From positions 35,250,605 through 35,314,604 of the forward strand of contig JAJLRJ010000005.1 of the NCBI GenBank assembly GCA_024195265.1: a stretch of 64,000 nt of DNA, read 5' to 3'. Position numbers and translations under genes: made by a program. Below, piece by piece: positions 46,974-55,672 of this stretch. Each line of letters opens with the position of its first letter. Positions within the stretch are counted from its first letter, which is position 1. The notes under the pieces are model-generated. The model saw only the letters and a program-made list of their open reading frames with translations, was not told where the DNA came from and made no database searches. Source of the stretch: Dendrophyllia cribrosa (taxonomy: Eukaryota > Cnidaria > Anthozoa > Scleractinia > Dendrophylliidae).

Positions 46974-47732
46974 TTAGATTCGTTTTTTTAATATCAGCGA
47001 GAAAGCTGTGTCTGCTCCATTCAGGTTAACAATTCTTCTTTTCCCGTCTGTGATATACATCCGAATTGAGCTGATCGTGTTTTTGTTCACAGGGCAGAAT
47101 GCTATTTTTATGGGTTCACGCTCAAAACTCCATGATGACTGCAGAACAGATGTGGAAAAGGAATAGATGATATCAGTCTCTTCCCCATCTACAAGTGAAT
47201 CATTTGTGAGATCACAATGAATGTTCAACATATCAGTATCTTGACTGAGGTTTGGAACTTTTGGGCCAACATTAACTTTCTCCTTCAGAATCTTTTTATC
47301 AAACCCCACAAGATCATGGAAATTTGATTGGGTGAAATCCAGTTGATAATTTTCAGCCAGTGTGATTGTCACTCTGAAAGTTTCATTGCTGAAAGCCAGA
47401 TTGATTGGAAAAACATCTTCTTTTCCATCGGATTTCACCACTGTTGCTTTCTGGATGAAATCATTTATCCCAGTATACCCCCAAACTCCAGCAGGAAAAG
47501 CAATATCAGAAAATGTTTTCCCACCATCGGAAGAAAACTTGATGAGTTGATTTTCATATTGAGGATTGATGTTATACCACGTAAAACTCATATTGATGAT
47601 TCGTTTCAGCCCAACAACATATTGTTCATTCGGATCAAGAATAATTTGACGATTAAATTTTGTTGTAAAATCTGCAGGTTTGTTTAGTCTGTTCTTAACG
47701 GCGTAAGATGACAAGACGATTTCTCTTTCCAT
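46974..47732 (-). CDS. Penton / minor capsid protein of element B
   Basis: 253 residues. The ATG at 47732 is chosen because it overlaps the stop of the upstream gene as TAAAATG; an in-frame ATG at 47768 is also possible. The N-terminal EIVLSSYAVKNRLNKPADFT, TKFNRQIILDPNEQYVVGLK and TWYNINPQYENQLI are typical of Polinton penton-type proteins, followed by beta-rich sequence with GFDKKIL and a closing VRMYITDGK-like block (SIRMYITDGKRR). It would occupy the five-fold vertex, possibly carrying the fiber encoded at 49425. Confidence 0.72.
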   Translation of the reverse strand: MEREIVLSSYAVKNRLNKPADFTTKFNRQIILDPNEQYVVGLKRIINMSFTWYNINPQYENQLIKFSSDGGKTFSDIAFPAGVWGYTGINDFIQKATVVKSDGKEDVFPINLAFSNETFRVTITLAENYQLDFTQSNFHDLVGFDKKILKEKVNVGPKVPNLSQDTDMLNIHCDLTNDSLVDGEETDIIYSFSTSVLQSSWSFEREPIKIAFCPVNKNTISSIRMYITDGKRRIVNLNGADTAFSLILKKRI

Positions 47733-47733
47733 T

Positions 47734-48708
47734 TTATGGTTTAAAATAGTTTTTGAAGAGCTTTTCATGCTGGGATTTGTTGATAACTGACTCTTTCAGG
47801 AGAAGATCAAGAATGCCCACTCCAGTGTTTCTGATGTTCAAATTTGTGTTCCCAGCAAGAATGGAGCCAATGATTACCTCAAGTTTCTTGAGAAGTTCTT
47901 TGGGATTGGAGAACAAGCGAACAGCTCCACCTTTTCTCTCCCAGGCGTCCCGCTTTCTTCTTTTCATTCCAGAGCCTGAAAATGTTCTTGTTTTCTTTGT
48001 GTAATATTTGATGAAGTCATTTATTGTTCGGAATGAACGATCTATTCCTTGATGCTGTATTTGCTTCTGCTCTGCAGTTATTTCTCCCCTGTTAAACTTT
48101 TTAGTCCAAGACGCTTTATACCCTTTCAGTTGATTTTTCCGATAATTCGCAATCTTAAGAATGTCGTTGAGATATTTGTTTAACCGTTGCGCTGAGAAGT
48201 TCCTCTGGTTGAGAACTTCTTCCACTGTATCATAATTAGCAAGATTCAAATTTGTCAAAATCTCATTTGCTTCTTCCTCAAGGACTTTTTCATATTTAGG
48301 AGGATCATCTTCTTCTTCTTCTTGAAGTGAGGGATCGGGATCTTCTGCCATTATTTCTTCATATGTTGGTGGATTTACTGGGATTTGTTTAGCTGCTTGC
48401 GGCGAAACAATCTCATCGTCAAACAAACCGCCAACATCCATCTCTTCAAATGGATCGACTTCTGGATAATAATCTATGCCTGGATCGACTTTTGGCTTTC
48501 TCCTTCGAACTGGCAAGGATGGCTGCCTCAAATTCGACGCAACAACCTCATCTAGTTTTGCTGTTATGGGTTTGAACATTTTTGCCAGTCCAGTTTGGCT
48601 TGTCTCTTCTCCTAACTTTTTCTGAGTGATGACATCGTGAACAAAGTTGATTTTTTTCCCCAAAGCAGATTTGCTTTTGGCCATTTCATTCCATTTCAAT
48701 AAACTCAT
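47734..48708 (-). CDS. 325-aa virion-type protein with two PPxY motifs
   Basis: The ATG at 48708 follows TTAAA, as at other genes in B; an in-frame ATG at 48765 would add a hydrophobic leader. Two PPxY late-domain motifs occur in an acidic linker: NPPTYEEIM (about residue 120) and DPPKYEKV (about 140). Both could recruit Nedd4-type ubiquitin ligases. The C-terminal half is helical and basic (IANYRKNQLKGYKASWTKKF, then GSGMKRRKRDAWERKGGAVR). Adenovirus protein VI uses a comparable PPxY for trafficking, so a similar entry or assembly role is possible. Polintons often have a gene of this size next to the penton. Confidence 0.62.
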   Translation of the reverse strand: MSLLKWNEMAKSKSALGKKINFVHDVITQKKLGEETSQTGLAKMFKPITAKLDEVVASNLRQPSLPVRRRKPKVDPGIDYYPEVDPFEEMDVGGLFDDEIVSPQAAKQIPVNPPTYEEIMAEDPDPSLQEEEEDDPPKYEKVLEEEANEILTNLNLANYDTVEEVLNQRNFSAQRLNKYLNDILKIANYRKNQLKGYKASWTKKFNRGEITAEQKQIQHQGIDRSFRTINDFIKYYTKKTRTFSGSGMKRRKRDAWERKGGAVRLFSNPKELLKKLEVIIGSILAGNTNLNIRNTGVGILDLLLKESVINKSQHEKLFKNYFKP

Positions 48709-48790
48709 TTTAAGTCCACAAACATGAATTTGGATGAAGAACATGATGTTGAACAAAATGTTCATCTGAATTTGTCTTCTGGGAAATAAA
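48709..48790. promoter_or_regulatory. Divergent intergenic region of element B
   Basis: 82 bp between the minus-strand virion gene cluster and the plus-strand ATPase-fiber-2TM cluster, so promoters for both should lie here. AAATAAAATG starts the ATPase gene and TTAAAATG the minus-strand gene. Confidence 0.4.
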
Positions 48791-49423
48791 ATGAAGATTC
48801 CAAATTATGATTGCCATGACCCAATCACAAACTTTCGACAGTTGCAACCTTTTATGCCTGATCGAACTTTCAGAATGTTGATCTGTGGCCCTTCAGGATC
48901 AGGGAAAACAAACGTTCTCCTGGATATGATTTTGAGATTGCTTTTCTATGATAAGATCTTCCTCTATGCGAAAAATCTGGACCAAGCTAAATATCAACAC
49001 CTGATGAAAACATTTCACCCAATCAGCAAAGAAGCTGGATATAACATCATTGAAGCATCCCAGGATGAAATCATCCCAGTTTCAGAATTATCTGGGGAGA
49101 ATCAAAAACTGGTTGTTTTTGACGATTTTGTTTGCGAGAAAAACCAAAAGCCATTGGTTGACTATTTCATCCAAGGCCGGCACAAAAATTGTTCTGTGAT
49201 TTATCTTTCACAAAGTTATTTCCAAACACCAAAAGATATCCGCTTGAATTGTTCTCATCTTTGCATTTTCGAGTTTCCCAGCAACAGGGAACAGACTGCG
49301 ATCTGCAGGGAAAATAATATTAAGAAAGAAGATTATTTGAAAGCCACGCGTGATCCGTTTTCTTTCCTCTATGTGGATAAACCAAGGAAATTCATGGCTA
49401 AAAACTTTGATGAAAGACTTTAA
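48791..49423 (+). CDS. A32-like packaging ATPase of element B
   Basis: 210 residues with Walker A GPSGSGKT (residues 34-41), Walker B LVVFDDF (about 114-120) and the downstream segment VIYLSQSYFQTPKDIR (about 139-154) where the family places its sensor. FMPDRTFRML precedes the P-loop as in other Polinton ATPases. It would translocate the genome into the capsid. Its stop overlaps the fiber start region as TAAAATG, which suggests coupled expression. All catalytic residues are intact, unlike the frameshifted A2 homologue. Confidence 0.9.
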   Translation: MKIPNYDCHDPITNFRQLQPFMPDRTFRMLICGPSGSGKTNVLLDMILRLLFYDKIFLYAKNLDQAKYQHLMKTFHPISKEAGYNIIEASQDEIIPVSELSGENQKLVVFDDFVCEKNQKPLVDYFIQGRHKNCSVIYLSQSYFQTPKDIRLNCSHLCIFEFPSNREQTAICRENNIKKEDYLKATRDPFSFLYVDKPRKFMAKNFDERL

Positions 49424-49424
49424 A

Positions 49425-51569
49425 ATGAGCTACTCAAATGGATTGCTTTCTGAAACAACAAGCACCTCACATGGAGGACGAGATGGAAGAGATGGATTGC
49501 CAGGAGTTGGTTTTAAGCTGACATCCACAGGAGATTATGATATGCAAAATAAAAAGCTTGTCGATCTTGCTGAAGGAACTGGAAACTCTCACGCAATCAC
49601 AAGGCATCAGCTAGACACAGGACTTGCTGAGAAAGTCTCAAACCCAATGACTGATCATCTTGACGCTAACTATCACTCAATCGAAAACGTTCAACTTGCT
49701 GGAGATAACGATGCATTTCCATTGTTTCATGCAAAACAAACTTTCATGGCAACTGATGGGAGAGAATTTTCTGCAAAGAATCAAAAGATCACAAATCTGT
49801 CAGCAGGAACAAGCAACTCAGATGCAATCAACAAGCAACAAATGGATATAAGCTTACTTCAAGCGAAAGTCAACTCATTGCAGGTTGATGGTTCTTCTCA
49901 CATGACTGGAGATCTTGACCTCAGGGGAAAGAAACTGATTCTTCCTGGAGAGATCGACATGGATCGGAAACTGATCACAAATCTGGATACAGATGAAAAC
50001 CAAGATCTTTCTGCTGTGAATATGATTACTTTGAAAAAGTTTCATCCAAATGCTCCAGCACCAACGCATGAAGTAACCAAAAACATCGATCTGAAAGAAC
50101 TTTTCCATGTCACGCATTCAAAACAGCAGACTTATGAGGATCTTTCCGCAAACTATAACAATCTGATCTCCTATGACGATGCAAAGAATGTTTTTGTCAG
50201 CAGAAAAGAATCATTTCCAATGGAAACAAGCTTGGATATGGGAACGAATTTCATCTTCAACGTGAAAGATCCAACGGAAGTCGACCAAGCTGCAAACAAG
50301 AATTATGTCGATCAAGAAGATCTCAAAGTGCATGCAACGGTTCGAAGTGTATTGTCTTCCTCTCTCCAAAAAGCTGGTGGAACAATGACTGGAGAATTGG
50401 ATATGGGAAATAAAAACATAACAAATCTGGCAACTCCAACAGCTGATGATGATGCAGCTTCAGTCAGATATGTTGATCAGCGGGATGCCTCAGTGTTGAT
50501 ATCTTCTCTTCAAAAAGCTGGTGGAACAATGACTGGTCCAATCGATATGGGAAAGCAGAAGTTGACAAATCTAGGACCGCCAACAGATGATGATGATGCA
50601 GCTTCGAAAAAGTTCGTGAATGAATCGCAAATTATAGCAACTTCTCATCCAAAAAATGCATTCTGGTTTTTGATGAATGATATTTCAAAAGTCACTGCTG
50701 AAGCAAAACTAAGCATTCACGGAACGAAGTCCGCTCCAAACTCACCTCACATTCGCAACAAGAAAGCTTATTCCTTGACAATTCCAAAACGCACTTCAGA
50801 TAATGTTTTCTATGGACGAATTGGTTTTGATATGACAACACTGCCAGAAGGAGAATATACGATTTGCATTGAGTATTTCCCAGCAAAAATGTCTGGGTTG
50901 AGTGTAACTGCGGTTTCCACAAGTTTGAACGTAAATCAACAAACCACAAAGAAGTTTGCCAACTACTCCAGAACAATCATTCACATGCATAAATGGCATA
51001 TAACTCCTCCAGAGATGCTTATGGTGGATTTGGAATGGCAGGGAACATCTTCTGATCCATCAGAGGAAAGTGCTTGGTTGACCATTTATGGAGTCGAAGG
51101 TTCCCAGACAAATGTACCAACTTCTGTTTATGACAGCCCTTATGTTTTCAAAACGGGGAAAATAGTTATGCAGGCAGATCTCGATATGAATGGACATAAG
51201 ATATTGAATGGCTCCAGATCACTCATTATTGGTGAATTTGATTCCAGCAAACACGATGAAAAAATCTTTTTCTCCAATCTTCCCTCACCATTCTTTTTTG
51301 GGGTAGACTTCACCATCAAAAATATCTTTTTGAAAGCAAAATCAACTGATCCAAACAAAATGCCCTTGGACCCTTCAAAAATATCTATTAAAGTTTCTTC
51401 AGGAATGAAAATCGCAGAAGTTACTGGTGTATTTATCAGTTTTACAAATGATGCTATAGTTTATGATTTCAATTTCTTGGTGAATGCGTATTATAATTTC
51501 TTTATTAATCTTAAAGCAAAAGCAAGTCCCATTCTAACAGCAAGTGTGGTAATGCTGATTGAAATGTGA
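49425..51569 (+). CDS. Fiber-like attachment protein with collagen-like and phage-tail-fiber-like repeats
   Basis: 714 residues from the ATG at 49425, one base after the ATPase stop. A short collagen-like segment (GGRDGRDGLPGVGF, about residues 14-27) is followed by about eight repeats of roughly 40-60 residues with the pattern MTG-LDMG-K-I-NL...DAAS..YVDQ, for example GGTMTGELDMGNKNITNLAT and GGTMTGPIDMGKQKLTNLGP. These repeats are best known from tailed-phage fibers and form a trimeric triple-beta shaft. The C-terminal 300 residues are beta-rich without an obvious family and may form the receptor-binding head. Probably attached to the penton. Confidence 0.72.
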   Translation: MSYSNGLLSETTSTSHGGRDGRDGLPGVGFKLTSTGDYDMQNKKLVDLAEGTGNSHAITRHQLDTGLAEKVSNPMTDHLDANYHSIENVQLAGDNDAFPLFHAKQTFMATDGREFSAKNQKITNLSAGTSNSDAINKQQMDISLLQAKVNSLQVDGSSHMTGDLDLRGKKLILPGEIDMDRKLITNLDTDENQDLSAVNMITLKKFHPNAPAPTHEVTKNIDLKELFHVTHSKQQTYEDLSANYNNLISYDDAKNVFVSRKESFPMETSLDMGTNFIFNVKDPTEVDQAANKNYVDQEDLKVHATVRSVLSSSLQKAGGTMTGELDMGNKNITNLATPTADDDAASVRYVDQRDASVLISSLQKAGGTMTGPIDMGKQKLTNLGPPTDDDDAASKKFVNESQIIATSHPKNAFWFLMNDISKVTAEAKLSIHGTKSAPNSPHIRNKKAYSLTIPKRTSDNVFYGRIGFDMTTLPEGEYTICIEYFPAKMSGLSVTAVSTSLNVNQQTTKKFANYSRTIIHMHKWHITPPEMLMVDLEWQGTSSDPSEESAWLTIYGVEGSQTNVPTSVYDSPYVFKTGKIVMQADLDMNGHKILNGSRSLIIGEFDSSKHDEKIFFSNLPSPFFFGVDFTIKNIFLKAKSTDPNKMPLDPSKISIKVSSGMKIAEVTGVFISFTNDAIVYDFNFLVNAYYNFFINLKAKASPILTASVVMLIEM

Positions 51570-51583
51570 TTTCTTCTCCAAAA

Positions 51584-52069
51584 ATGAACCGCAAAAAAAG
51601 CATCTTTAATTTCAATCATATCGATCTCAACATTGGGGAAGAAAAACTGGAAGAGATCAAACAACTCTATCGCTTTTATCATAAAAGATTTTGGTGTTTG
51701 AAAAGAGCTCATAAACATTTCAAGCGAATGAATTTGTTTGTGAATTTGATGTCGTCCGCTCTTGTTGCGATTGGCGCAATTGTTGGGGGAGTAACATTGA
51801 ATCCTGTGATTTTGGGAGTGATTTCAGGTGCAGGACTGATCGTTAAAACAGGGAATGAAATGAAGAAATATGGAAACAAAATTGAAATGACAAAGTTCGC
51901 GTTCACAACCTACGAGAAAACATTAACTGATTTACGTTTTGCTTTGAGGAGTGGAATATTTGATCGAAATGAATTTCTTCCAGCAATGGAAGCGATTGAT
52001 GGGATTGTGATTGATTTAGGATTGGATCTGGAGAAGTTTGAGAGAAAATATGATTTGCTGTTTGAATAA
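51584..52069 (+). CDS. Two-transmembrane helical protein of element B
   Basis: 161 residues from the ATG at 51584. N-terminal helix (EEKLEEIKQLYRFYHKRFWC), then two adjacent hydrophobic segments (LFVNLMSSALVAIGAIVGGV and PVILGVISGAGLIV), then a helical C-terminus (FTTYEKTLTDLRFALRSGIF and a final LEKFERKYDLLFE). Architecture and motif spacing match the A2 and O proteins at 18489 and 24191, although identity is low. It is therefore a conserved Polinton gene of unknown, probably membrane-associated, function. Confidence 0.62.
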   Translation: MNRKKSIFNFNHIDLNIGEEKLEEIKQLYRFYHKRFWCLKRAHKHFKRMNLFVNLMSSALVAIGAIVGGVTLNPVILGVISGAGLIVKTGNEMKKYGNKIEMTKFAFTTYEKTLTDLRFALRSGIFDRNEFLPAMEAIDGIVIDLGLDLEKFERKYDLLFE

Positions 52070-52075
52070 TTTTTT

Positions 52076-52440
52076 CATTTCTGGAGGAAATGAAAAACCC
52101 ATACAGTGGCAAATGACAAAAGATGTTTCTGCTAAAATTTATCAGGAGAATATTTTTGTTTTTCATTGAAAAGTTCATCCAGGGTAAAAAAAAATAAAAA
52201 TAAAAAATAAAAATAAAAAATAAATAAATTTTCAGTCTCCTGAAAAAAAATAAAAAAAATAAAAAAAGATGTTTCTGCCAAAATTTATCAGGAGAATATT
52301 TTGTTTTCATCCCACATTTGAGATAAATGACAAATGAAAAACCCATACAGTGGCAAATGACAAAAGATGTTTCTGCCAAAATTTATCAGGAGAATATTTT
52401 GTTTTCATCCCACATTTGAGATAAATGACAAATGAAAAAC
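52076..52440. repeat. Direct repeats and A-rich spacer in element B
   Basis: Three copies of a unit containing CAGTGGCAAATGACAAAAGA and AAATTTATCAGGAGAATATT occur here, and a fourth lies at 53960-54060, together with runs of AAAATAAAAA. The copies flank the NUMOD-like gene on both sides. No gene is seen in the spacer. It could hold regulatory sites or mark a past cassette exchange. Confidence 0.75.
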
Positions 52441-53745
52441 TCAGTTCTTGATAAACAAAACTCGTTGCCAATCTCCCTCCTCCTCCCAAAACTGACCTCG
52501 AGCTCGGAACCTCCATTGTCCTTCTGGGAGATAATAATTGAATTCTTCTTCGCTGGGAAAAGATCCATAACAACGTTCATGAAAAAACTGAGCAAAATCC
52601 TCATAGTTTTTCACAACTCCATAGTCAAATGAATCTAGGTTGAAGATTACTTGTTTGTCATTTTCTCCAGCCAGTCTATCCACACTGTCATCTTCCCATG
52701 GAGTGAATTCATTGAAGATGTCTAGTATACGCTTCCAATTTTCAAGGAGCTTGCCCCTCGAAACTTGCTCTTTTATAATCCATTCTTTCTCCGCTTTTTC
52801 CTCCATTCTAGCGATATTTTCATCTATTTCCTTTCCTCGTCTTTCATTATATTCCTTTTGTTCCTTGGTTGAGAGCTTGAACCAATCGTTGACAGCCAGA
52901 GCCTGCATTTCCCTACTATCTTCCTCCTCAACAGGAAAAGGAATTTGATCTTGTGGTTGAGGGATTGGTGGAATTCGTGGTTGGGGAATGGGCAGAATTC
53001 GTGGTTGGGGAACAGGTCGTTTCCTTCGTGGTTGGGGGATTGGTGGTTTCTTTCGTGGTTGGGGGGTTGGCGGAACTTGATTTTCTTCTTTTGACTTTCG
53101 TGGTTGGGGAACGGGTTTGGGAGGAAGAGATGGTGGTGTTGGTTTCTCAACTTTTTCCACTTTGAATTTTTCTCCATCACTTCTTCGTGTGAAACTGTTT
53201 CTCCCACTTTTCAACGCATTACGAATGGTCCCTGAATCAATTCCCAGTTCCTTTGTAGCTGCTGAAACACTGGGAAAAATGGTTGTTGTTGACGATGATG
53301 AAATACGGATGGGAATGGACTGAATCTTCTTTGGAGTTGGCATTTCATCTTCCAACCAAGGATCGACCAACGGTCCTTTCTCAAAGGTTCTTGACAGGAA
53401 GAATTTCTTCCCATCTTTTTTAACATAACGACCTTCATAATTGCAAAATCTATTGAAGGAGGCATAGATTGCTTGACGAGTCACTCCAATCCACTGAGCC
53501 ATCTCAGACATTGTTTCAAAAGTTTTCAGGGGTGGTCCGTTGGGAGAATCATGAACTGCTAATCGATCCTGAGTTTGATTCACAACCCTGACTTCTCTGC
53601 CTTGGAGCGTGAAAACATTCTTCCCTTCATTGATTGCCTTGTTGAGAGTTTTTGGAGTGAACTTCATAAATCTTGCAAGAGCCGCCTGTGAAGAAAATCT
53701 TTCACTGAGGCGTTCTTTTGAGAAAGCATCTATCAAAACCCACAT
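52441..53745 (-). CDS. NUMOD-like DNA-binding protein with proline-rich PxxPxPR repeats
   Basis: 434 residues from the ATG at 53745 (MWVLIDAFSK). Three NUMOD1-type helix-turn-helix modules are visible: FSSQAALARFMKFTPKTLNK (about residues 16-35), FETMSEMAQWIGVTRQAIYA (about 76-95) and FPSVSAATKELGIDSGTIRN (about 158-177), each followed by a short basic beta segment. Residues 200-275 are a proline-rich region with at least six PxPQPR units, candidate SH3-domain ligands. The C-terminal 150 residues are helical then Trp/Glu-rich (FDYGVVKNYEDFAQFFHERC). NUMOD modules are usually found in homing endonucleases, but no nuclease motif is seen here. Confidence 0.6.
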   Translation of the reverse strand: MWVLIDAFSKERLSERFSSQAALARFMKFTPKTLNKAINEGKNVFTLQGREVRVVNQTQDRLAVHDSPNGPPLKTFETMSEMAQWIGVTRQAIYASFNRFCNYEGRYVKKDGKKFFLSRTFEKGPLVDPWLEDEMPTPKKIQSIPIRISSSSTTTIFPSVSAATKELGIDSGTIRNALKSGRNSFTRRSDGEKFKVEKVEKPTPPSLPPKPVPQPRKSKEENQVPPTPQPRKKPPIPQPRRKRPVPQPRILPIPQPRIPPIPQPQDQIPFPVEEEDSREMQALAVNDWFKLSTKEQKEYNERRGKEIDENIARMEEKAEKEWIIKEQVSRGKLLENWKRILDIFNEFTPWEDDSVDRLAGENDKQVIFNLDSFDYGVVKNYEDFAQFFHERCYGSFPSEEEFNYYLPEGQWRFRARGQFWEEEGDWQRVLFIKN

Positions 53746-53845
53746 TTTGATAAGTGTCAAAAAATGAAAAGAAAACCACAAGAATGTTCTCAAAGTTTTC
53801 TGAAAAAAGATTTTGTGAAATGATTTTCTGGAGAAGATTTCCAAA

Positions 53846-54185
53846 TGGATTTTGTGAAATGATTTTCTGGAGAAAGATTTCTATCCCACATTTGGGGTTT
53901 TGTTAAATAATTTACCCCACATTTGGGATTTTGTCAATCTTTTTCCCACCAAAAAGTTTTCTAACCCGCACAGTGGCAAATGACAAAAGATGTTTCTGCC
54001 AAAATTTATCAGGAGAATATTTTTTGTTTTTCATTGAAAAGTTCATCCAGGGTAAAGAAATTTAAAAATAAAAAAAAATAAAAAAATAAAAACAAAAAAT
54101 AAATTTTCACAGCCTCCTGAAAAAAAATCTGTTTAACCCTTCTCAGTGAGAAATGACAAAATGATTTCACATCACAGATGTCAAA
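53846..54185. repeat. Spacer with direct repeats of element B
   Basis: Contains TCCCACATTTGGGGTTTTG-type repeats (53884-53940) and at 53960-54125 a near copy of the 52083-52240 unit, including CAGTGGCAAATGACAAAAGA, AAGTTCATCCAGGGTAAA and an A-rich tail. No coding region. Confidence 0.7.
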
Positions 54186-54809
54186 TCAAACTTCATCTTC
54201 ATCCTCATTTTTATCCTCATATTCATCAAAAGCTGATGCAGTTTGTACCACCTCCTCCACAAGAACTTCATCAACAATCGCTGTGATAGATTTTACATTT
54301 CCGCAGAAAAGATGTTTGATAGAAAAAACAACTTGCCCAAAAAGTGGCATAGAGATAAGTTCTTTTTGTTTCAAGATAGGCTTCTTTTTCCCGTTTGTCA
54401 GCTCCCAGAAACAACAGGAGAAATCTGTTTTGGGGATCTTGGAAGAATAAATCTTGGCGAAAATCTTTTCCTGCTCAGATTTATCCACTTTCAAGAGAGT
54501 GAAATCTTCAGCATGATACTTAGCAAAAGACGGAGAAAGTTTCTTCACTTCCGGTTGTTTTTTCATTACAAGTGAGCGAAGATGAGCTTCCAGTTTGTGA
54601 AAAAAGGGAATGTTTTCTTCAGGAAGATTAATCCCCAGTGAAAAAGATTCCCCTTCATGAGCAAAGATTTTAAACTTTGTTCTGAGTTTCAGTTGAAGTT
54701 TTTTTTCATCGAGAGAACAAGGGAGTAGACAATAGGAAATCTTTCCAGAGGTTCGTTTTTGAGGATCTTCAAGAATGATTTCGGAAACAGAGACTTTTTC
54801 AGGATTCAT
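54186..54809 (-). CDS. 207-aa protein with acidic tail, possible ssDNA-binding protein
   Basis: The start at 54809 reads MNPEKVSVSEIILEDPQK. The body is beta-rich with alternating charged and hydrophobic residues (KLRTKFKIFAHEGESFSLGI, FSCCFWELTNGKK). The end is strongly acidic (EYEDKNEDEDEV), a feature of many viral and phage single-strand DNA-binding proteins. It lies in the replication side of the element near PolB. No motif confirms the assignment, so this is an inference from composition and position. Confidence 0.4.
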   Translation of the reverse strand: MNPEKVSVSEIILEDPQKRTSGKISYCLLPCSLDEKKLQLKLRTKFKIFAHEGESFSLGINLPEENIPFFHKLEAHLRSLVMKKQPEVKKLSPSFAKYHAEDFTLLKVDKSEQEKIFAKIYSSKIPKTDFSCCFWELTNGKKKPILKQKELISMPLFGQVVFSIKHLFCGNVKSITAIVDEVLVEEVVQTASAFDEYEDKNEDEDEV

Positions 54810-54836
54810 TTTCTTGGCGGAGATAAAAAAATCATT

Positions 54837-55118
54837 TTATTTCCAAATCCATTTCTCCATAAACTGCATGTCTTTTTCAGTTTTTACTGGAAGAAAACCA
54901 GTAGCCATATCAACAGCTTTCTGAAAATTTGTTTCCATTTCAACTCCTTTCATCCATGCGATTTCTTCCTCCGTCAACCCACATATTTTGTGAAAGCTGG
55001 GATGAATCCAAGTTGCATGATTTTTTATTTCAGCCAGTGGGATCTGAGTTTCTTTCACAGAATAGTAATCTTTTCCATCGATTATGAAAAGTTTTTCTTT
55101 GTTCATTGCTTCACTCAT
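54837..55118 (-). CDS. 93-aa small protein of element B, unknown
   Basis: The start at 55118 (MSEAMNKEKLFIIDGKDYYS) follows an A-rich stretch. The sequence is mostly helical with several tryptophans (ATWIHPSFHKICGLTEEEIA, MEKWIWK). It is co-directional with the SSB-like and NUMOD-like genes, with gaps of 27 and 23 bases. Not recognised. Confidence 0.45.
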   Translation of the reverse strand: MSEAMNKEKLFIIDGKDYYSVKETQIPLAEIKNHATWIHPSFHKICGLTEEEIAWMKGVEMETNFQKAVDMATGFLPVKTEKDMQFMEKWIWK

Positions 55119-55141
55119 TTTTTATCCAATGAATAAAAAAT

Positions 55142-55633
55142 TCAAACTTGTTCCATGACTTCCACCAAGTCTTTGTGATTTGCAAAAACTGAAGCGTGAT
55201 TTCTGGTGGATTTTGGTTTTGATTTCTTTTTGGTCTGTTGAACGATTTTTACATCCCTTTGATTTGCCCTCAATTTGTCAATAAGGAAATCAAATTCAGG
55301 AGATTTCCATGTGATGTGATGAGTGATTTCCTCTGAATCAAGGAAATGTTTTTTCTTCTTGAGAATTTGATTGAAAAAAACTGTGCTTGAAATTCCAAAC
55401 TTTTCTAGTTCAACATAATCAAAAATATCTTCTCCATCAACTTGGAGAAAGGGTTCATCTGTCCTTTCTTCCTGAATGAAAAAAACTTTTCCATCTTTCC
55501 TTTTGAATTTTTTGTTTTCTCTTTTGAGGACTCTCCAAATGTTGGTGGTAGGGATGCTTGTTTCTTGACTAGCTTCCTTGAATGTGAAAAAAATTTGTTT
55601 TTCTTTTCCTTCTTCTTGGATTGAAAACTTCAT
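55142..55633 (-). CDS. 163-aa NUMOD-like protein of element B
   Basis: The start at 55633 diverges from the PolB gene across a 39-bp gap; both starts read AAATAAAATG. The N-terminal FTFKEASQETSIPTTNIWRV followed by a basic KRKDGKVFFI resembles one NUMOD1 module like those in the 434-aa protein. The C-terminus is Lys-rich (KKKSKPKSTRNHASVF). A small DNA-binding regulator made early with PolB is a reasonable inference. Confidence 0.5.
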   Translation of the reverse strand: MKFSIQEEGKEKQIFFTFKEASQETSIPTTNIWRVLKRENKKFKRKDGKVFFIQEERTDEPFLQVDGEDIFDYVELEKFGISSTVFFNQILKKKKHFLDSEEITHHITWKSPEFDFLIDKLRANQRDVKIVQQTKKKSKPKSTRNHASVFANHKDLVEVMEQV

Positions 55634-55672
55634 TTTATTTAGGAAAATATTTTGTTTGTTTAACCAAATAAA
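55634..55672. promoter_or_regulatory. Divergent promoter between NUMOD-like gene and PolB of element B
   Basis: 39 bp, AT-rich, with AAAATATTTTG at its centre and AAATAAAATG at each end. Confidence 0.45.
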
